In this document: piece after piece, positions 23,249 to 31,636 of the stretch | Layout: each line of letters begins with the position of its first letter | How positions within the stretch are numbered: the first letter of the stretch is position 1 | From: Bacteroidales bacterium | Lineage (GTDB): Bacteria; Bacteroidota; Bacteroidia; Bacteroidales; Bacteroidaceae | Assembly (NCBI GenBank): GCA_004556745.1 | Contig: SFFY01000019.1 | Location: 1 to 37,850 of the forward strand | Reading direction: 5' to 3' | DNA length: 37,850 nt | Translations under genes and position numbers: made by a program | The notes under the pieces: model-generated | What the model saw: the letters and a program-made list of their open reading frames with translations, nothing else | What the model was told of the DNA's origin: nothing | The model's database searches: none

Positions 23249-25435
23249 TTATTGCTCCTGCTTTACAAACACATATCCCGCAATGTCGCCCTCGGGCGCG
23301 GCCTCCACTTCGAGGAAGAAAGGCACGCCTGCCTCAAAGGCGGTTTGCGTGAGGCGGTAAGTGACGACGGGGGTATTGGCATCAAGCACGGCTTGCATGG
23401 GCACTTCGGCGAGTTGCTCTTCGCGCTTGAACTGCACGAGTTTGCCAAGACGCAGGCGGCCGCTGCCGCGCGTGCGGACAAAGGTGATGTCGAACGTGCC
23501 GTTGCCCACCATTGCGCCCGTGCTCTCGATGCGCAGCGTGCCACCGGCGAGTTGCTGCGGCTTCCATTCGGCAAGGAACGCGCCGTAACGGGCATAGGCG
23601 GAATAGTCGGGCGCAAAGTAAATGGGTAGGGAAAGGTGGCGCGGGGTCACTTCGGTGATGGCGCGGAAGTCGCTCTTGCTGTCCACCGTGACAGGCGCGG
23701 CATAGACGGCGGAATGGGCGTGCGGATAAGTGCCGTCGGTCGTGTAGCGAATGGTGGCGCCCTGCACGGAGGGGGCTAACGTGAAGCGCACCTTGCCATC
23801 GATTTCTTCCTCCGCAACGATGCGCGGCTCGGGCACACGATAGGTGCAGCCCTTATGGTCGAGGCGGGCAAAGTGAGAAGCAATGCGGTCGCGGAAGTCG
23901 GGCCAGCTGCGGCGGTCGGTGCGCGTCCAACCCAGTTCGGCCACGGCGAGGAGGCGGGGGAAGGTGAGGTATTCCGCGTAGTTTTCGGAGCGGTTCTCGT
24001 TGAGCGGCGCAAGTTCCTGCAACATCGTGCCGTGGATAAACTGGTCGCTCCAGAAGCAGCCCTGCACGCCAAGCACCGTGCCCGTGGCGGCATACTCGCC
24101 CGTGGGCATCGAATAGCACTTTTCCAAAGAAATGGGCGGCATCCACGTGGCGGCCTTCACCTCGCCGGGCGTGCGGCCTTCGGGAAAGTCGAGGTAAACG
24201 TGCGTGGCAGGCGAGAGGATGGCCTTATGCCCGAGGCGCGTGGCCTGAATGGTGTCGGCTACGTTGTGCCAAATGGCTGCCACGACGGGCTGGCTCACCG
24301 CGCCGCGCTGGATAATCTCTTCCCAGCCGACAATAGTTTTTCCTTTCTCTTTCATCATATTGGCCACCACGTTGGTGAGATAGCCCTGCAAGTCGGACGT
24401 TTTTTCCAATCCCTCGCGCCGCAGCACCGCCTGACACTTCGGACATTCCTGCCAACGGTCGTATACGGCCTCGTCGCCGCCGATGTTGATGTATTTGGAG
24501 GGAAAGAGCGCCACGGTCTCTTCAAGCACGTCGGCGAGGAACTGGTAGGAACTTTCCTTGCCCACGCAGAGCAGGTCGCGGCTGATGAAGTGCTGGTTGG
24601 GCACTTCGTGCTGCTTGCCCGTGCAGCAGAGCCACGGATAGGCCGCCACGGCGGAGAGCATGTGTGCGGGGAACTCTATTTCGGGGATAATCTCCACGCC
24701 CCGCACGGCGGCGTAGGCAATCATTTCCTTAATCTCCTCCTGCGTGTAGAAACCGCCGAGGCGCTGTTCGTTCCTGCCTGCCCACGCGCCTATTTCGGTG
24801 AGGCGCGGATATTTCTTGATTTCGAGGCGCCAGCCCGAGTCGTCGATGAGGTGGAACTGGAGCTTGTTCATCTTATACATCGCCATCATGTCGATGTATT
24901 TCTTCACAAAGTCTTTGTCGTAGAAATAGCGTGCCACGTCGAGCATCATGCCGCGCCAGGGGTGGTCGGGCGCATCGGCCACGCTGATGCAGGGCACGCT
25001 CCACTTTGCGTCGGTTTGCAGGGACGCGCTGTAGATTTCGGGCGGGAGGAGTTGCAGGAGGGTTTGAATGCCGTAGAACACGCCGCTCTTGTCGTGCCCG
25101 CAAATAGCGATGCGCTTGCCGCTGACCTCGAGCGTGTAGCCTTCGGGGGCAGGGACGCGCAGGGTGTCGATTTCGAGTACGATGCCGGCGCGGCTTTTCT
25201 TGCCCGCCTCTTTCCAGCGGAAGCCGGTAGAGCGGCGCACGGTTTGCAGCAAGTACTCTGCCTGCTCTTTGCAGGCGGCATCGTAGGCAATCGCCATGTC
25301 GGCGGTCAGCGTGAGCGTGCCGCCTTGCACGCTCATCTGCGCGGGTTTGGGGATAATGGAAACGGTTTGCGCCGTTGCGCCTGCGCCCGGAGCAAGCAGA
25401 AGCAGGCAGATTGCGGCCTTAAATAGGTTTTTCAT
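23249..25435 (-). CDS. Secreted beta-N-acetylhexosaminidase, GH20
   Basis: Releases terminal beta-linked GlcNAc or GalNAc from glycans, probably in the periplasm or at the cell surface. The protein is 728 aa. It has a signal peptide (1-23, ending GATAQ) and a GH20 N-terminal alpha/beta domain to about 155. The TIM barrel contains HPWRGMMLDVARYF, FHLIDDSGWRLEIKKYP and the catalytic pair Asp321-Glu322 in NIGGDEAVYDRW. The C-terminal part after about 530 is beta-rich with TIRYTTDGTYP, of the chitobiase C-terminal or FN3-like kind. The stop is about 190 bp from tRNA-Gly. No promoter was recognised upstream of 25435, where a complex repeat lies. Confidence 0.94.
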   Translation of the reverse strand: MKNLFKAAICLLLLAPGAGATAQTVSIIPKPAQMSVQGGTLTLTADMAIAYDAACKEQAEYLLQTVRRSTGFRWKEAGKKSRAGIVLEIDTLRVPAPEGYTLEVSGKRIAICGHDKSGVFYGIQTLLQLLPPEIYSASLQTDAKWSVPCISVADAPDHPWRGMMLDVARYFYDKDFVKKYIDMMAMYKMNKLQFHLIDDSGWRLEIKKYPRLTEIGAWAGRNEQRLGGFYTQEEIKEMIAYAAVRGVEIIPEIEFPAHMLSAVAAYPWLCCTGKQHEVPNQHFISRDLLCVGKESSYQFLADVLEETVALFPSKYINIGGDEAVYDRWQECPKCQAVLRREGLEKTSDLQGYLTNVVANMMKEKGKTIVGWEEIIQRGAVSQPVVAAIWHNVADTIQATRLGHKAILSPATHVYLDFPEGRTPGEVKAATWMPPISLEKCYSMPTGEYAATGTVLGVQGCFWSDQFIHGTMLQELAPLNENRSENYAEYLTFPRLLAVAELGWTRTDRRSWPDFRDRIASHFARLDHKGCTYRVPEPRIVAEEEIDGKVRFTLAPSVQGATIRYTTDGTYPHAHSAVYAAPVTVDSKSDFRAITEVTPRHLSLPIYFAPDYSAYARYGAFLAEWKPQQLAGGTLRIESTGAMVGNGTFDITFVRTRGSGRLRLGKLVQFKREEQLAEVPMQAVLDANTPVVTYRLTQTAFEAGVPFFLEVEAAPEGDIAGYVFVKQEQ

Positions 25436-25480
25436 GATGAATAGATTTAATAGACAAAATCGTATTGGGTGGAATGAGGA

Positions 25481-25864
25481 TAAAAACCATGAAAAACAGC
25501 TTGTTCTGTGTGGGCCTGCGGCTTGCCTTATCGAATAAGCCCCAAGTCTGAAAACCTGCGGTTTTCGCCTTGTGTCTTATCCGTTAAGGCGGCGGTCGGT
25601 TTCCGCCCGCCCCACACAGAACAAGGGAAAAACCAGGAAAAACCCGTTTTCAATGAGAATCCAGATAAATGCTTTTCGATTGCATCAAGGTCTCACGGGT
25701 TTTTCATGGTTTTTACCTTGCGGCGTTTGAAGCGGGCGGGCACCGACCGCAGCCGCAGGGATTAAGGGCGAGCAAAAGCCGCAAGGCTTTAATGCTCGGC
25801 GTTAAGACCGGCGGCGTAGCCCTCAGGGCTTCAAACAAAGCAAGATGTTTTTACTGGTTTTTAT
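25481..25864. repeat. Composite inverted repeat with four copies of aaaaaccatgaaaaa-type words
   Basis: A 16-bp word at 25481-25496 (taaaaaccatgaaaaa) has an exact inverted copy at 25700-25715, a near-direct copy at about 25628-25643, and a near-inverted copy at about 25847-25864. A 15-bp perfect stem joins 25500-25514 (cttgttctgtgtggg) with 25611-25625. The interior holds GC-rich words such as cctgcggttttcgc and aagccgcaaggctt. It fills the 473-bp gap between the TRIC channel gene and GH20 and contains no gene. Confidence 0.8.
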
Positions 25865-25908
25865 CTAAAAACATTTGGATAATTCAACCAACGAGTAAGA
25901 AACTTATT

Positions 25909-26526
25909 TTACTCTTCCCCTTTAAGCGTGGGCAGGTGCAGACGGTACTTCACGGCGAGTATGCGCATGAGGAACACCACGATGCCGCAAACGATGCCGG
26001 AGGTCACCGTGCCGATGCCGCAGCGGGCGCAGATGAAGTAGGCGATGCCGCCGACCACGCAGGCGAGGGCGTAGATTTCTTTGCGGAAAATGAGGGGTTC
26101 TTCGTTGATGAATACGTCGCGCAGCACGCCACCGCCCGCCCCCGTCAGCGTGCCCATGATGATGGCCGTCCAGAAGGGGAAGCCCGCCGTGATGGTCTTT
26201 TCAACGCCCGTCACGGTGAAGAGCGCGAGGCCGATGGTGTCGAACAGGAACCACGTGTTGTTTTGCCGCACCAGCAACTTGCGGAAGATAATCACCCACA
26301 CGAGGGCGATGGCGGAGCAAATCAGATAAAAGGAGTTGCTCATCCAAAAAGGCGACAGCCCGAGTAGCACGTCGCGCATCGTACCGCCGCCGATTGCGGT
26401 GGTTACGCCGACCACGTACGCGCCGAAAAGATCGAAATGCTTGGCAGAGGCAAGGCGAATGCCCGAGATGGCAAAGGCAAGCGTGCCGATAAAGTCGAAG
26501 ACCTGAACAAGAGTTATTTCAAACAT
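25909..26526 (-). CDS. TRIC-type cation channel family protein (UPF0126, YicG-like)
   Basis: An inner-membrane protein of about 205 aa, with two repeated three-helix units and seven hydrophobic segments in all. The repeat motifs are FDFIGTLAFAISGIRLAS with VVGVTTAIGGGTMRD in the first half, and FDTIGLALFTVTGVEK with IMGTLTGAGGGVLRD in the second. Bacterial homologues form trimeric potassium-permeable channels. The physiological role in bacteria is unclear. ATG 26526 (MFEITL) is used, and ATG 26535 is an equally in-frame alternative. It lies 22 bp after the hydroxyacid dehydrogenase gene and may share its transcript. Confidence 0.88.
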   Translation of the reverse strand: MFEITLVQVFDFIGTLAFAISGIRLASAKHFDLFGAYVVGVTTAIGGGTMRDVLLGLSPFWMSNSFYLICSAIALVWVIIFRKLLVRQNNTWFLFDTIGLALFTVTGVEKTITAGFPFWTAIIMGTLTGAGGGVLRDVFINEEPLIFRKEIYALACVVGGIAYFICARCGIGTVTSGIVCGIVVFLMRILAVKYRLHLPTLKGEE

Positions 26527-26548
26527 TGTTATCAATAAAATATACGCG

Positions 26549-27511
26549 TTAGTTCACCACGCTCTTAGGCGTACCGGCAAGATAGGCCTGGATATTGTCT
26601 GCTATAATATTTATGATGCGTGCGCGGGCGTCGGCCGTAGCCCAAGCCACGTGGGGCGTGAGGAAGCAGCGCGGCGCGGCGAGCAGGGGATTGTCGGCCA
26701 AGGGTGGTTCTTGCGACATCACGTCGGCGCAGTAGGCAAAGAGCCTTCCCTCGCTGAGCGCATCGGCTACGGCGCGGTCGTCCACCAGTCCACCGCGTGC
26801 CGTATTGACGAGCGTGAGGCGGGGATTGGCTTTGGCGAGGAGCGCGGCGTTCACGAATTGGCGGTTGTCGGGCGTGAGGGGGCAGTTGAGGCTCACGATG
26901 TCGCACGTGGCAAATGCCTCTTCGAGCGAAATCTTCATCACGTCAGCGGGCAGGGTTTCCTGCAGCTTGGAGGTGACTGCGAAGAGTTGCAGTCCGAAGG
27001 GGCGCATCACGTCGCTCACGGCGCGGCCGATGTTGCCGAATCCCACAATGGCGGCCTTGCGCCCCACGAGTTCGATTTGCGGGAACTCGTTCATGCAGAA
27101 GTCTGCGCTGCTGCTCCACCCGCCTTCATGGCAGCGCGGCGAATAACTGCCCACGCTGTTGGTCACTTCCAGTATGTGCGCCATCACCATTTGCGCCACG
27201 GCGCGCGTGCTGTAGCCGGCGCAGTTGCACACGGGGATATTGCGGCTACGCGCCGCCTTGATGTCTACCACGTCGAAGCCCGTGGCTGCCACGCAGATGA
27301 GGCGCAGGGCAGGTAGGGCGTTGATGGTTTCGGCGGTGAGGCGCGTTTTGTTTACGATAATGATCTCTGCTTCTGCGGCGCGTGCGAGCACGTCTTCGGG
27401 CGCGGTGCGGTCGTAGACCGTCAGCGTGCCCAATGCCTCGAGTTTTTTCCAACCGAGGTCGCCGGGATTTACGGTATATCCGTCAAGGAAAACAATTTTT
27501 GGAAAGTGCAT
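26549..27511 (-). CDS. D-2-hydroxyacid dehydrogenase (hydroxypyruvate/glycerate type)
   Basis: NAD(P)H-dependent reductase of 2-keto acids, 320 aa. The Rossmann motif is VGFGNIGRAV. The catalytic residues appear as Arg in VNTARGGLVDD, Glu in MSQEPP and His in LTPHVAWAT. The sequence NKTRLTAETINALPALRLI with CVAATGFDVVD resembles glycerate dehydrogenase/hydroxypyruvate reductase, but the substrate is not certain. ATG 27511 (MHFPKIVFLDGYTVNPGDLGW) is the family start. A frame running back to 27676 is read through the 221-bp repeat and was discarded. The TRIC gene follows after 22 bp. Confidence 0.92.
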   Translation of the reverse strand: MHFPKIVFLDGYTVNPGDLGWKKLEALGTLTVYDRTAPEDVLARAAEAEIIIVNKTRLTAETINALPALRLICVAATGFDVVDIKAARSRNIPVCNCAGYSTRAVAQMVMAHILEVTNSVGSYSPRCHEGGWSSSADFCMNEFPQIELVGRKAAIVGFGNIGRAVSDVMRPFGLQLFAVTSKLQETLPADVMKISLEEAFATCDIVSLNCPLTPDNRQFVNAALLAKANPRLTLVNTARGGLVDDRAVADALSEGRLFAYCADVMSQEPPLADNPLLAAPRCFLTPHVAWATADARARIINIIADNIQAYLAGTPKSVVN

Positions 27512-27586
27512 AATGCTTTGAGTTAGGGCGCGAAAACGATGCCCGATGGTGATTTTTATTTGTTGGTTGATTGAATTAGGCGTTAA

Positions 27587-27807
27587 GTGCCTGGAAGGCA
27601 CTACGGAGCGTAGCGACGGTAACCGGGTACGCAGTGCCCGGAATAATGCGGTGAGGACGATGTGCCTGGAAGGCACTACGCCACAGGATATGTACTTGAT
27701 ACATCGCCACAGGCGTACTGCCTTCCAGGCAGAACCATTTCAACTGCCTCCCCCGAGGACTGCGTCCCCGGTTACCGTCGCTTCGCTCCGTACTGCCTTC
27801 CAGGCAG
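27587..27807. repeat. 221-bp palindromic element, copy 2
   Basis: Same length and plan as 1401-1621: 55-nt outer arms, 21-nt inner arms and a 29-nt loop. It differs from copy 1 at scattered bases. One outer-arm change is compensatory: G27619 with C27775 here replaces A1433 with T1589 in copy 1. It lies between the T9SS plug-domain gene and the hydroxyacid dehydrogenase gene, which are both on the minus strand. Confidence 0.9.
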
Positions 27808-27849
27808 TTAATACTTTAATCATATTAGTTCAAATTCCACTAATTCATT

Positions 27850-29136
27850 TTATTTCAATTCAAACAAAATTTTTCCGAAGCCCAGGAGGCGGTCGTAGCG
27901 GTCGCCCGTGCGGCGGTAGTAGAGCAGAGCAGCGTATTCGTTGCTCGTTTGGTAGAAATCGCCTTCGTAGGGTGCGGTCAACCCCGTTTCGGGCTGCGCT
28001 TCGGGGAGCGCGAGATATTGGTAACTGTAATAGCCCTGCTTGAGGAGCACGGCGGCGGTGTATGCCCGTGCCTCCGCATCGTAGTGCAGTTCGTATTCAT
28101 CGCTAAAAGCATAGTCTGTCCAGCGTCCGTCGAGAAACACTCTGCGTCCCGGCACATAGTCTGCCTCGAGCGTGAAATGCGTCACGAGGTAGTCCGCCTC
28201 CGTTTCCGGCGCGGCGGAGTTCTCGCAGCGCGGCACGTATCGTCCGTTCTGGTCCTCGTCGTAAAGATAATTGCGACGCGGTGTGTCGGGCATCACCGTG
28301 GCGTGGTAGTAAGGGTCGTAATAGCGAATGTGGTCGAGGTGCATACCCGGATAGCGCGTGGCGGGCATCTCCATTTTGCGGTATTCGTTGCCCGCATTGA
28401 AAATCAGGTCGCGGCAGTGCTCCCAAAGCAGCACGCCGCCGCTCATCGAGGTGGGGCGAATGCCGGAAACAGCGTTGTCCGTGCGGCGGTTCTGCGTCAC
28501 GATGAGTTTCACCTCACTGCTCGCATCGCGCAGCGGCAAGTTGCCGAGGTCGGCCCGCAGCGAAAGTTGCTGGTGCGTGGCGTTGCGGTCGATTTCGGTG
28601 TCGGTGTCGCAGGTCATCGACAGACCGGCGCAGCCCTCGTTGACTGCAAAGTAGGCCACGAGTGCCGTTTCTTCCTCGCCCTCATCGTCCTCCGTCTTCA
28701 CCGTGATGCGGTAGTTGCCCGAGAGTTTCGGCCGCACGTTCGCGTTGGGAATGGACAGCGTGTAGTGTGTGTAGAGCACGGAGGTATTAAGGCTGTTCTC
28801 GTAGTCCTCAATTACGTCCTCGCTGGCGGGTGAAGCGAGATATTCCGTGTCAAACAGTTCCTCGTTCAGCGTGCCGTCGGCGTTGCATTGCTCCACCGTG
28901 TAAGTGTATCGCCTATATTCGTGCGTCAGGTCGTCGAAAGCGAGCGTCACGCGGTCGCCACTGCCAAGCGCGATGACGGGCAACCGCTCAAAGTCGCCGT
29001 TCACCCCCAGTTGTACCGTGCGGATATGCCGTGCCTTCTGCGTGCAACTGCCCGGCAGCACCGTCTGCGCCTCTGTCGACCCGCAAACGGAGAGGCAGAG
29101 CAAGAGGACATATATATATAATATTGTGTGTCGCAT
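27850..29136 (-). CDS. Type IX secretion system plug-domain protein (DUF5103 family)
   Basis: A 428-aa exported protein. Its signal peptide is MRHTILYIYVLLLCLSVCGSTEAQ. The beta-rich body shows DDLTHEYRRYTYTVEQCNADG, IPNANVRPKLSGNYRITV, YFAVNEGCAGLSM and FLDGRWTDYAFSDEYELHYD, in keeping with the family whose N-terminal region is called the T9SS plug domain. In the known system a plug protein occludes the SprA translocon pore at the outer membrane. Whether this paralogue does so is inferred from family membership. The gene starts 21 bp after the fucosidase stop, so the two are probably co-transcribed. The 221-bp palindrome lies downstream of it. Confidence 0.85.
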   Translation of the reverse strand: MRHTILYIYVLLLCLSVCGSTEAQTVLPGSCTQKARHIRTVQLGVNGDFERLPVIALGSGDRVTLAFDDLTHEYRRYTYTVEQCNADGTLNEELFDTEYLASPASEDVIEDYENSLNTSVLYTHYTLSIPNANVRPKLSGNYRITVKTEDDEGEEETALVAYFAVNEGCAGLSMTCDTDTEIDRNATHQQLSLRADLGNLPLRDASSEVKLIVTQNRRTDNAVSGIRPTSMSGGVLLWEHCRDLIFNAGNEYRKMEMPATRYPGMHLDHIRYYDPYYHATVMPDTPRRNYLYDEDQNGRYVPRCENSAAPETEADYLVTHFTLEADYVPGRRVFLDGRWTDYAFSDEYELHYDAEARAYTAAVLLKQGYYSYQYLALPEAQPETGLTAPYEGDFYQTSNEYAALLYYRRTGDRYDRLLGFGKILFELK

Positions 29137-29157
29137 CGCGCCTGGTTGAAATCGTTT

Positions 29158-30474
29158 TTACCTATCCACTACCTCCACGATGAAATCGGGCTCATCGGCT
29201 TTGAGCGCGCCGATGCCGGAGAGGTCGAGTGAGAGCGTGCCGCTCTTTTTGTCGAACTTGTAAGGCAGGGGCTTGCCGTCGGCGAGGCAGCGTACAGAGC
29301 GCACTTTTTTCAGTCCCGCAATCTGCTGGCTTTTCGGCAGGGAGTCGGAGATGAAGTGCAGGAACAGGCGGTCGGCGGTGCGCGTGGCGGTGAAGGTCTC
29401 CGTTTCATAACCGCCCGCCTCCGTGCCATAAATCGTTTCGCCGTACTGCTTCAGCCATGCGCCCATGCCTTTGAGCCTTTCGAGGGCGGCGGCAGGCAGC
29501 TCGCCATTGGGCTGCGGGCCGATGTTGAGCAGCAGGTTTGCGCCCTTGCCGGCCGTGCGCACAAGGAGGCGTATGAGTTGTTTTACAGACTTGTAGTTTT
29601 GGTCTTTCACCTTATAGCCCCACATGCCGTTCATCGTCTGGCACGTTTCGAGCGGCAGTTTTCCCACTTCCTGCCCCGACAGTCCGGCAGTGTTCTCGCC
29701 CGGCACGTCGCGCTCGAAGATTTGAATGTCCTCGCCCGGGAACGGCGTTTGGTGGTGGTTGTTGCCCACGAGGCACGCCGGCTGCAAGCGATGAATGAGC
29801 GCATACTGATGGTCCAGCTGCCAGTCAAACGCTACGCTGTCCTCGTCGTGGTCCCACCAGCCGTCAAACCAAATGGCATCAACCTTGCCGTAGTTCGTAA
29901 GCAGTTCGGTGAGCTGCGCATTCATAAAGTTGTAATAGCTTTGCCAATCGGCCTTGCCTTTCCAACCCGTGCCGCGGCCCGTGCGACCGCGCGGATAGTC
30001 CTGCCGCGTCCAATCGATGTGGGAATAATAAAGGTGCAGCCCCATGCCCTGGCTGTGACATTCGTCGGCGAGGTCGCGCAAAACGTCGCGGCCATAAGGC
30101 GTGTGCATGATGTTGTAGGGACTCTGTGCCGTGTTCCACATAGAAAAGCCGTCGTGGTGCCTCGTCGTGAAGCAGATATACTTAGCCCCCGCCTCCTTGA
30201 ACGCGGCAATCCATTGCCTGGCAACGAAGCGGTGGGGATAGAAGGCGTCGGCCGCTTTGGCGTATTCCTGTGCGTCGATGTTTTCATTGGTCATAAACCA
30301 TTCGCCTTGCGCAAACGTGCTGTAAATGCCCCAGTGCAGGAAGATGCCCAGCCTTTTTTCGGCAAAGGCCTTGCGTGCCGCCAAGTTTTCGGGCGTGGGT
30401 TGATAGACCGCCGTCTGTGCTGCGAGCCCCGTAGCGGCAACTAACAGAAAGAGAAAAGGGAAGATGCGTTTCAT
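29158..30474 (-). CDS. Secreted alpha-L-fucosidase, GH29
   Basis: Hydrolyses alpha-fucosyl residues from host or dietary glycans, probably in the periplasm. It is 438 aa with a signal peptide (1-20, ending GLAAQ). The GH29 TIM barrel shows RLGIFLHWGIYS, YICFTTRHHDGFSMW (substrate-binding His106/His107), LYYSHIDWTRQDYP and VDAIWFDGWWDHDED, with Asp204 as the expected nucleophile. A C-terminal beta domain follows from about 340. It is short for the family and lacks extra binding modules. A gtaaacgag-type palindromic repeat lies just upstream of ATG 30474 and the T9SS plug-domain gene just downstream. Confidence 0.94.
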   Translation of the reverse strand: MKRIFPFLFLLVAATGLAAQTAVYQPTPENLAARKAFAEKRLGIFLHWGIYSTFAQGEWFMTNENIDAQEYAKAADAFYPHRFVARQWIAAFKEAGAKYICFTTRHHDGFSMWNTAQSPYNIMHTPYGRDVLRDLADECHSQGMGLHLYYSHIDWTRQDYPRGRTGRGTGWKGKADWQSYYNFMNAQLTELLTNYGKVDAIWFDGWWDHDEDSVAFDWQLDHQYALIHRLQPACLVGNNHHQTPFPGEDIQIFERDVPGENTAGLSGQEVGKLPLETCQTMNGMWGYKVKDQNYKSVKQLIRLLVRTAGKGANLLLNIGPQPNGELPAAALERLKGMGAWLKQYGETIYGTEAGGYETETFTATRTADRLFLHFISDSLPKSQQIAGLKKVRSVRCLADGKPLPYKFDKKSGTLSLDLSGIGALKADEPDFIVEVVDR

Positions 30475-30496
30475 AGATTGGATAAATAAAGTTTTA

Positions 30497-30618
30497 AGTA
30501 GTATACGAGTTTACGAGTAAACGAGTAGACGAGACAAGTCACTCATTAAAATATTATATTGCAAGACATTTTTGTCTTGTTTACTTGTTTACTCGTTTAC
30601 TTGTTTACTTGTTTACTA
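30497..30618. repeat. Palindromic repeat of the gtaaacgag family, copy 4
   Basis: The left arm agtatacgagtttacgag and the inverted right arm (tttacttgtttactcgtt) flank a distinct AT-rich centre at about 30541-30570. It lies between RNase P RNA (plus) and the fucosidase gene (minus), so it sits in the fucosidase leader or promoter region, unlike copies 1 and 2. Confidence 0.85.
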
Positions 30619-30670
30619 AAATCGTTTTTACAAAACCATATACCGTGCAAAAGTACGTTTTTCCCCCGTA

Positions 30671-30705
30671 TTTGCCGCTTGTCTGCCATGAAAATCGTAA
30701 ATTTG
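30671..30705 (+). promoter_or_regulatory. Promoter of RNase P RNA
   Basis: TTTG at 30671-30674 and TAAATTTG at 30698-30705 with a 23-bp spacer, slightly longer than the usual 19-21. The predicted start near 30712 is about 20 nt before the first paired base of the RNA. Confidence 0.6.
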
Positions 30706-30730
30706 CCGCGCAATAAGGATATTTTAGAAA

Positions 30731-31147
30731 CCAGACGGGCGGTCTGTCGCATGCGTCCCGGTGGCGCATGAGGAAAGTCCGGGCAACATAGAGCACTTCG
30801 CTTTCTAACGGGAAGTTGTCCGCGAGGGCAAATCAGTGCAGAAGAAAATAACCGCCCCTCCTTTGCCTTTCGGGGCATCGGGGAGGTAAGGGTGAGAAAA
30901 CGGGGTAAGAGCCCGTTGGCATCGGTGGCGACATCGGTGTCGTGCACATCGGAGGTTGAAAGTTCGCGTAAACCGGTGAAGAGGGTTGCTCGCCCGAAAT
31001 CCTGCTTCCTTCGGGGGCAGAGATGCATCGGAGGGTAGAACGATAACGGCGCGGCGGTTTCGGCCGGCCGCCCAGATAAATGACAGGCACGCGGCGCGGA
31101 TTTATTTTCGCCGCAGCGTACGAAACCCGGCTTATAGCCCGTCTGAT
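30731..31147 (+). ncRNA. rnpB: RNase P catalytic RNA, bacterial type A
   Basis: The ribozyme subunit that trims tRNA 5' leaders. The conserved core words are all present: gaggaaagtccgggc near 30770, agaaaataaccgcc near 30842, a ggtaagggtgaaa-like segment, gagggttgctcgcc, agataaatgacag near 31073 and acccggcttat near 31126. The terminal P1 helix pairs cagacgggc (30732-30740) with gcccgtctg (31137-31145), which fixes the ends within a few bases. At about 417 nt the length is normal for type A. Two tRNA-Lys genes, substrates of this enzyme, follow directly. Confidence 0.95.
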
Positions 31148-31169
31148 TTCTATTTTTCTTATAAAATAG

Positions 31170-31200
31170 TTTGCAGTTTTAAGAATTGTTCTTAACTTTG
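31170..31200 (+). promoter_or_regulatory. Promoter of the tRNA-Lys pair
   Basis: TTTG at 31170-31173, a 19-bp spacer and TAACTTTG at 31193-31200, an ideal match to the Bacteroidetes consensus. The predicted start lies about 40 nt before the first tRNA. Confidence 0.85.
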
Positions 31201-31248
31201 CACCCGCAAAACGGGAAGCAGTTGCTTTTCCATAGTTTTGCAAACAAT

Positions 31249-31321
31249 GCACTCTTAGCTCAGTTGGTAGAGCAACTGACTCTTAATCAGTGGGTCCAGG
31301 GTTCGAGCCCCTGAGAGTGTA
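31249..31321 (+). tRNA. tRNA-Lys (anticodon CTT), first copy
   Basis: 73-nt cloverleaf with acceptor GCACTCT/AGAGTGT (first pair G-U), D arm GCTCAGTTGGTAGAGC, anticodon stem ACTGA/TCAGT with loop CTCTTAA (anticodon CTT), T arm CAGGG/CCCTG and discriminator A. CCA is not encoded. Confidence 0.96.
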
Positions 31322-31376
31322 CAATGTCACGGCGGAGGCCGTACAGGTTTGCATAATATTTTGATTTAAGATTGAT

Positions 31377-31449
31377 GCACTCTTAGCTCAGTTGGTAGAG
31401 CAACTGACTCTTAATCAGTGGGTCCAGGGTTCGAGCCCCTGAGAGTGTA
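31377..31449 (+). tRNA. tRNA-Lys (anticodon CTT), second identical copy
   Basis: Identical over all 73 nt to the copy 128 bp upstream, separated by a 55-bp spacer with no promoter box. Both are therefore probably cut from one precursor. Confidence 0.96.
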
Positions 31450-31451
31450 CG

Positions 31452-31493
31452 AAGTTCGCCGCTTTGCTGAAAGGCAAGGCGGCGGACTTTTTT
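31452..31493 (+). terminator. Terminator of the tRNA-Lys transcript
   Basis: A 16-bp stem with G-U and mismatch tolerance (aagttcgccgctttgc at 31452-31467 with gcaaggcggcggactt at 31474-31489), a short loop, and a T run to 31493. It starts three bases after the second tRNA. Confidence 0.88.
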
Positions 31494-31591
31494 GTATCCA
31501 GACTATCGCAGTCACCGTTTCCTATACGCATTAATCCTGCGCAAAATCCCTTTTTCTTAGCAGAAAGGGGCGGGTGTGGCATACTTTTTCG

Positions 31592-31599
31592 TAATTTTG
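31592..31599 (+). promoter_or_regulatory. -7 box for the sialic acid operon
   Basis: TAATTTTG fits TAnnTTTG and lies 37 bp before ATG 31637. The -33 region (around 31570) is weak, which would suit a promoter needing an activator. Confidence 0.55.
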
Positions 31600-31636
31600 A
31601 AGGCAGATTTTAATATTCCTTCAATAAACAATAGTT

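Noticed and set aside
23855..25426. Long plus-strand frame opposite the GH20 gene, and similar ones opposite aguA, asnS, purB, the 461-aa gene, the M64 peptidase, the symporter fusion and the ABC-F gene
   Set aside because: Strong third-position GC bias leaves the antisense frame free of stops. The products match no family, while the sense frames carry full catalytic motifs.
27512..27676. N-terminal extension of the hydroxyacid dehydrogenase
   Set aside because: The extra 55 codons are read through the 221-bp repeat. The conserved protein begins at ATG 27511.
30597..31028. Minus-strand open frames across RNase P RNA
   Set aside because: The region is fully explained by conserved rnpB sequence on the plus strand.
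31249..31449. Integrated element bounded by the duplicated tRNA-Lys genes
   Set aside because: Only 55 bp separates the copies and there is no integrase or cargo, so a simple tandem duplication explains it.
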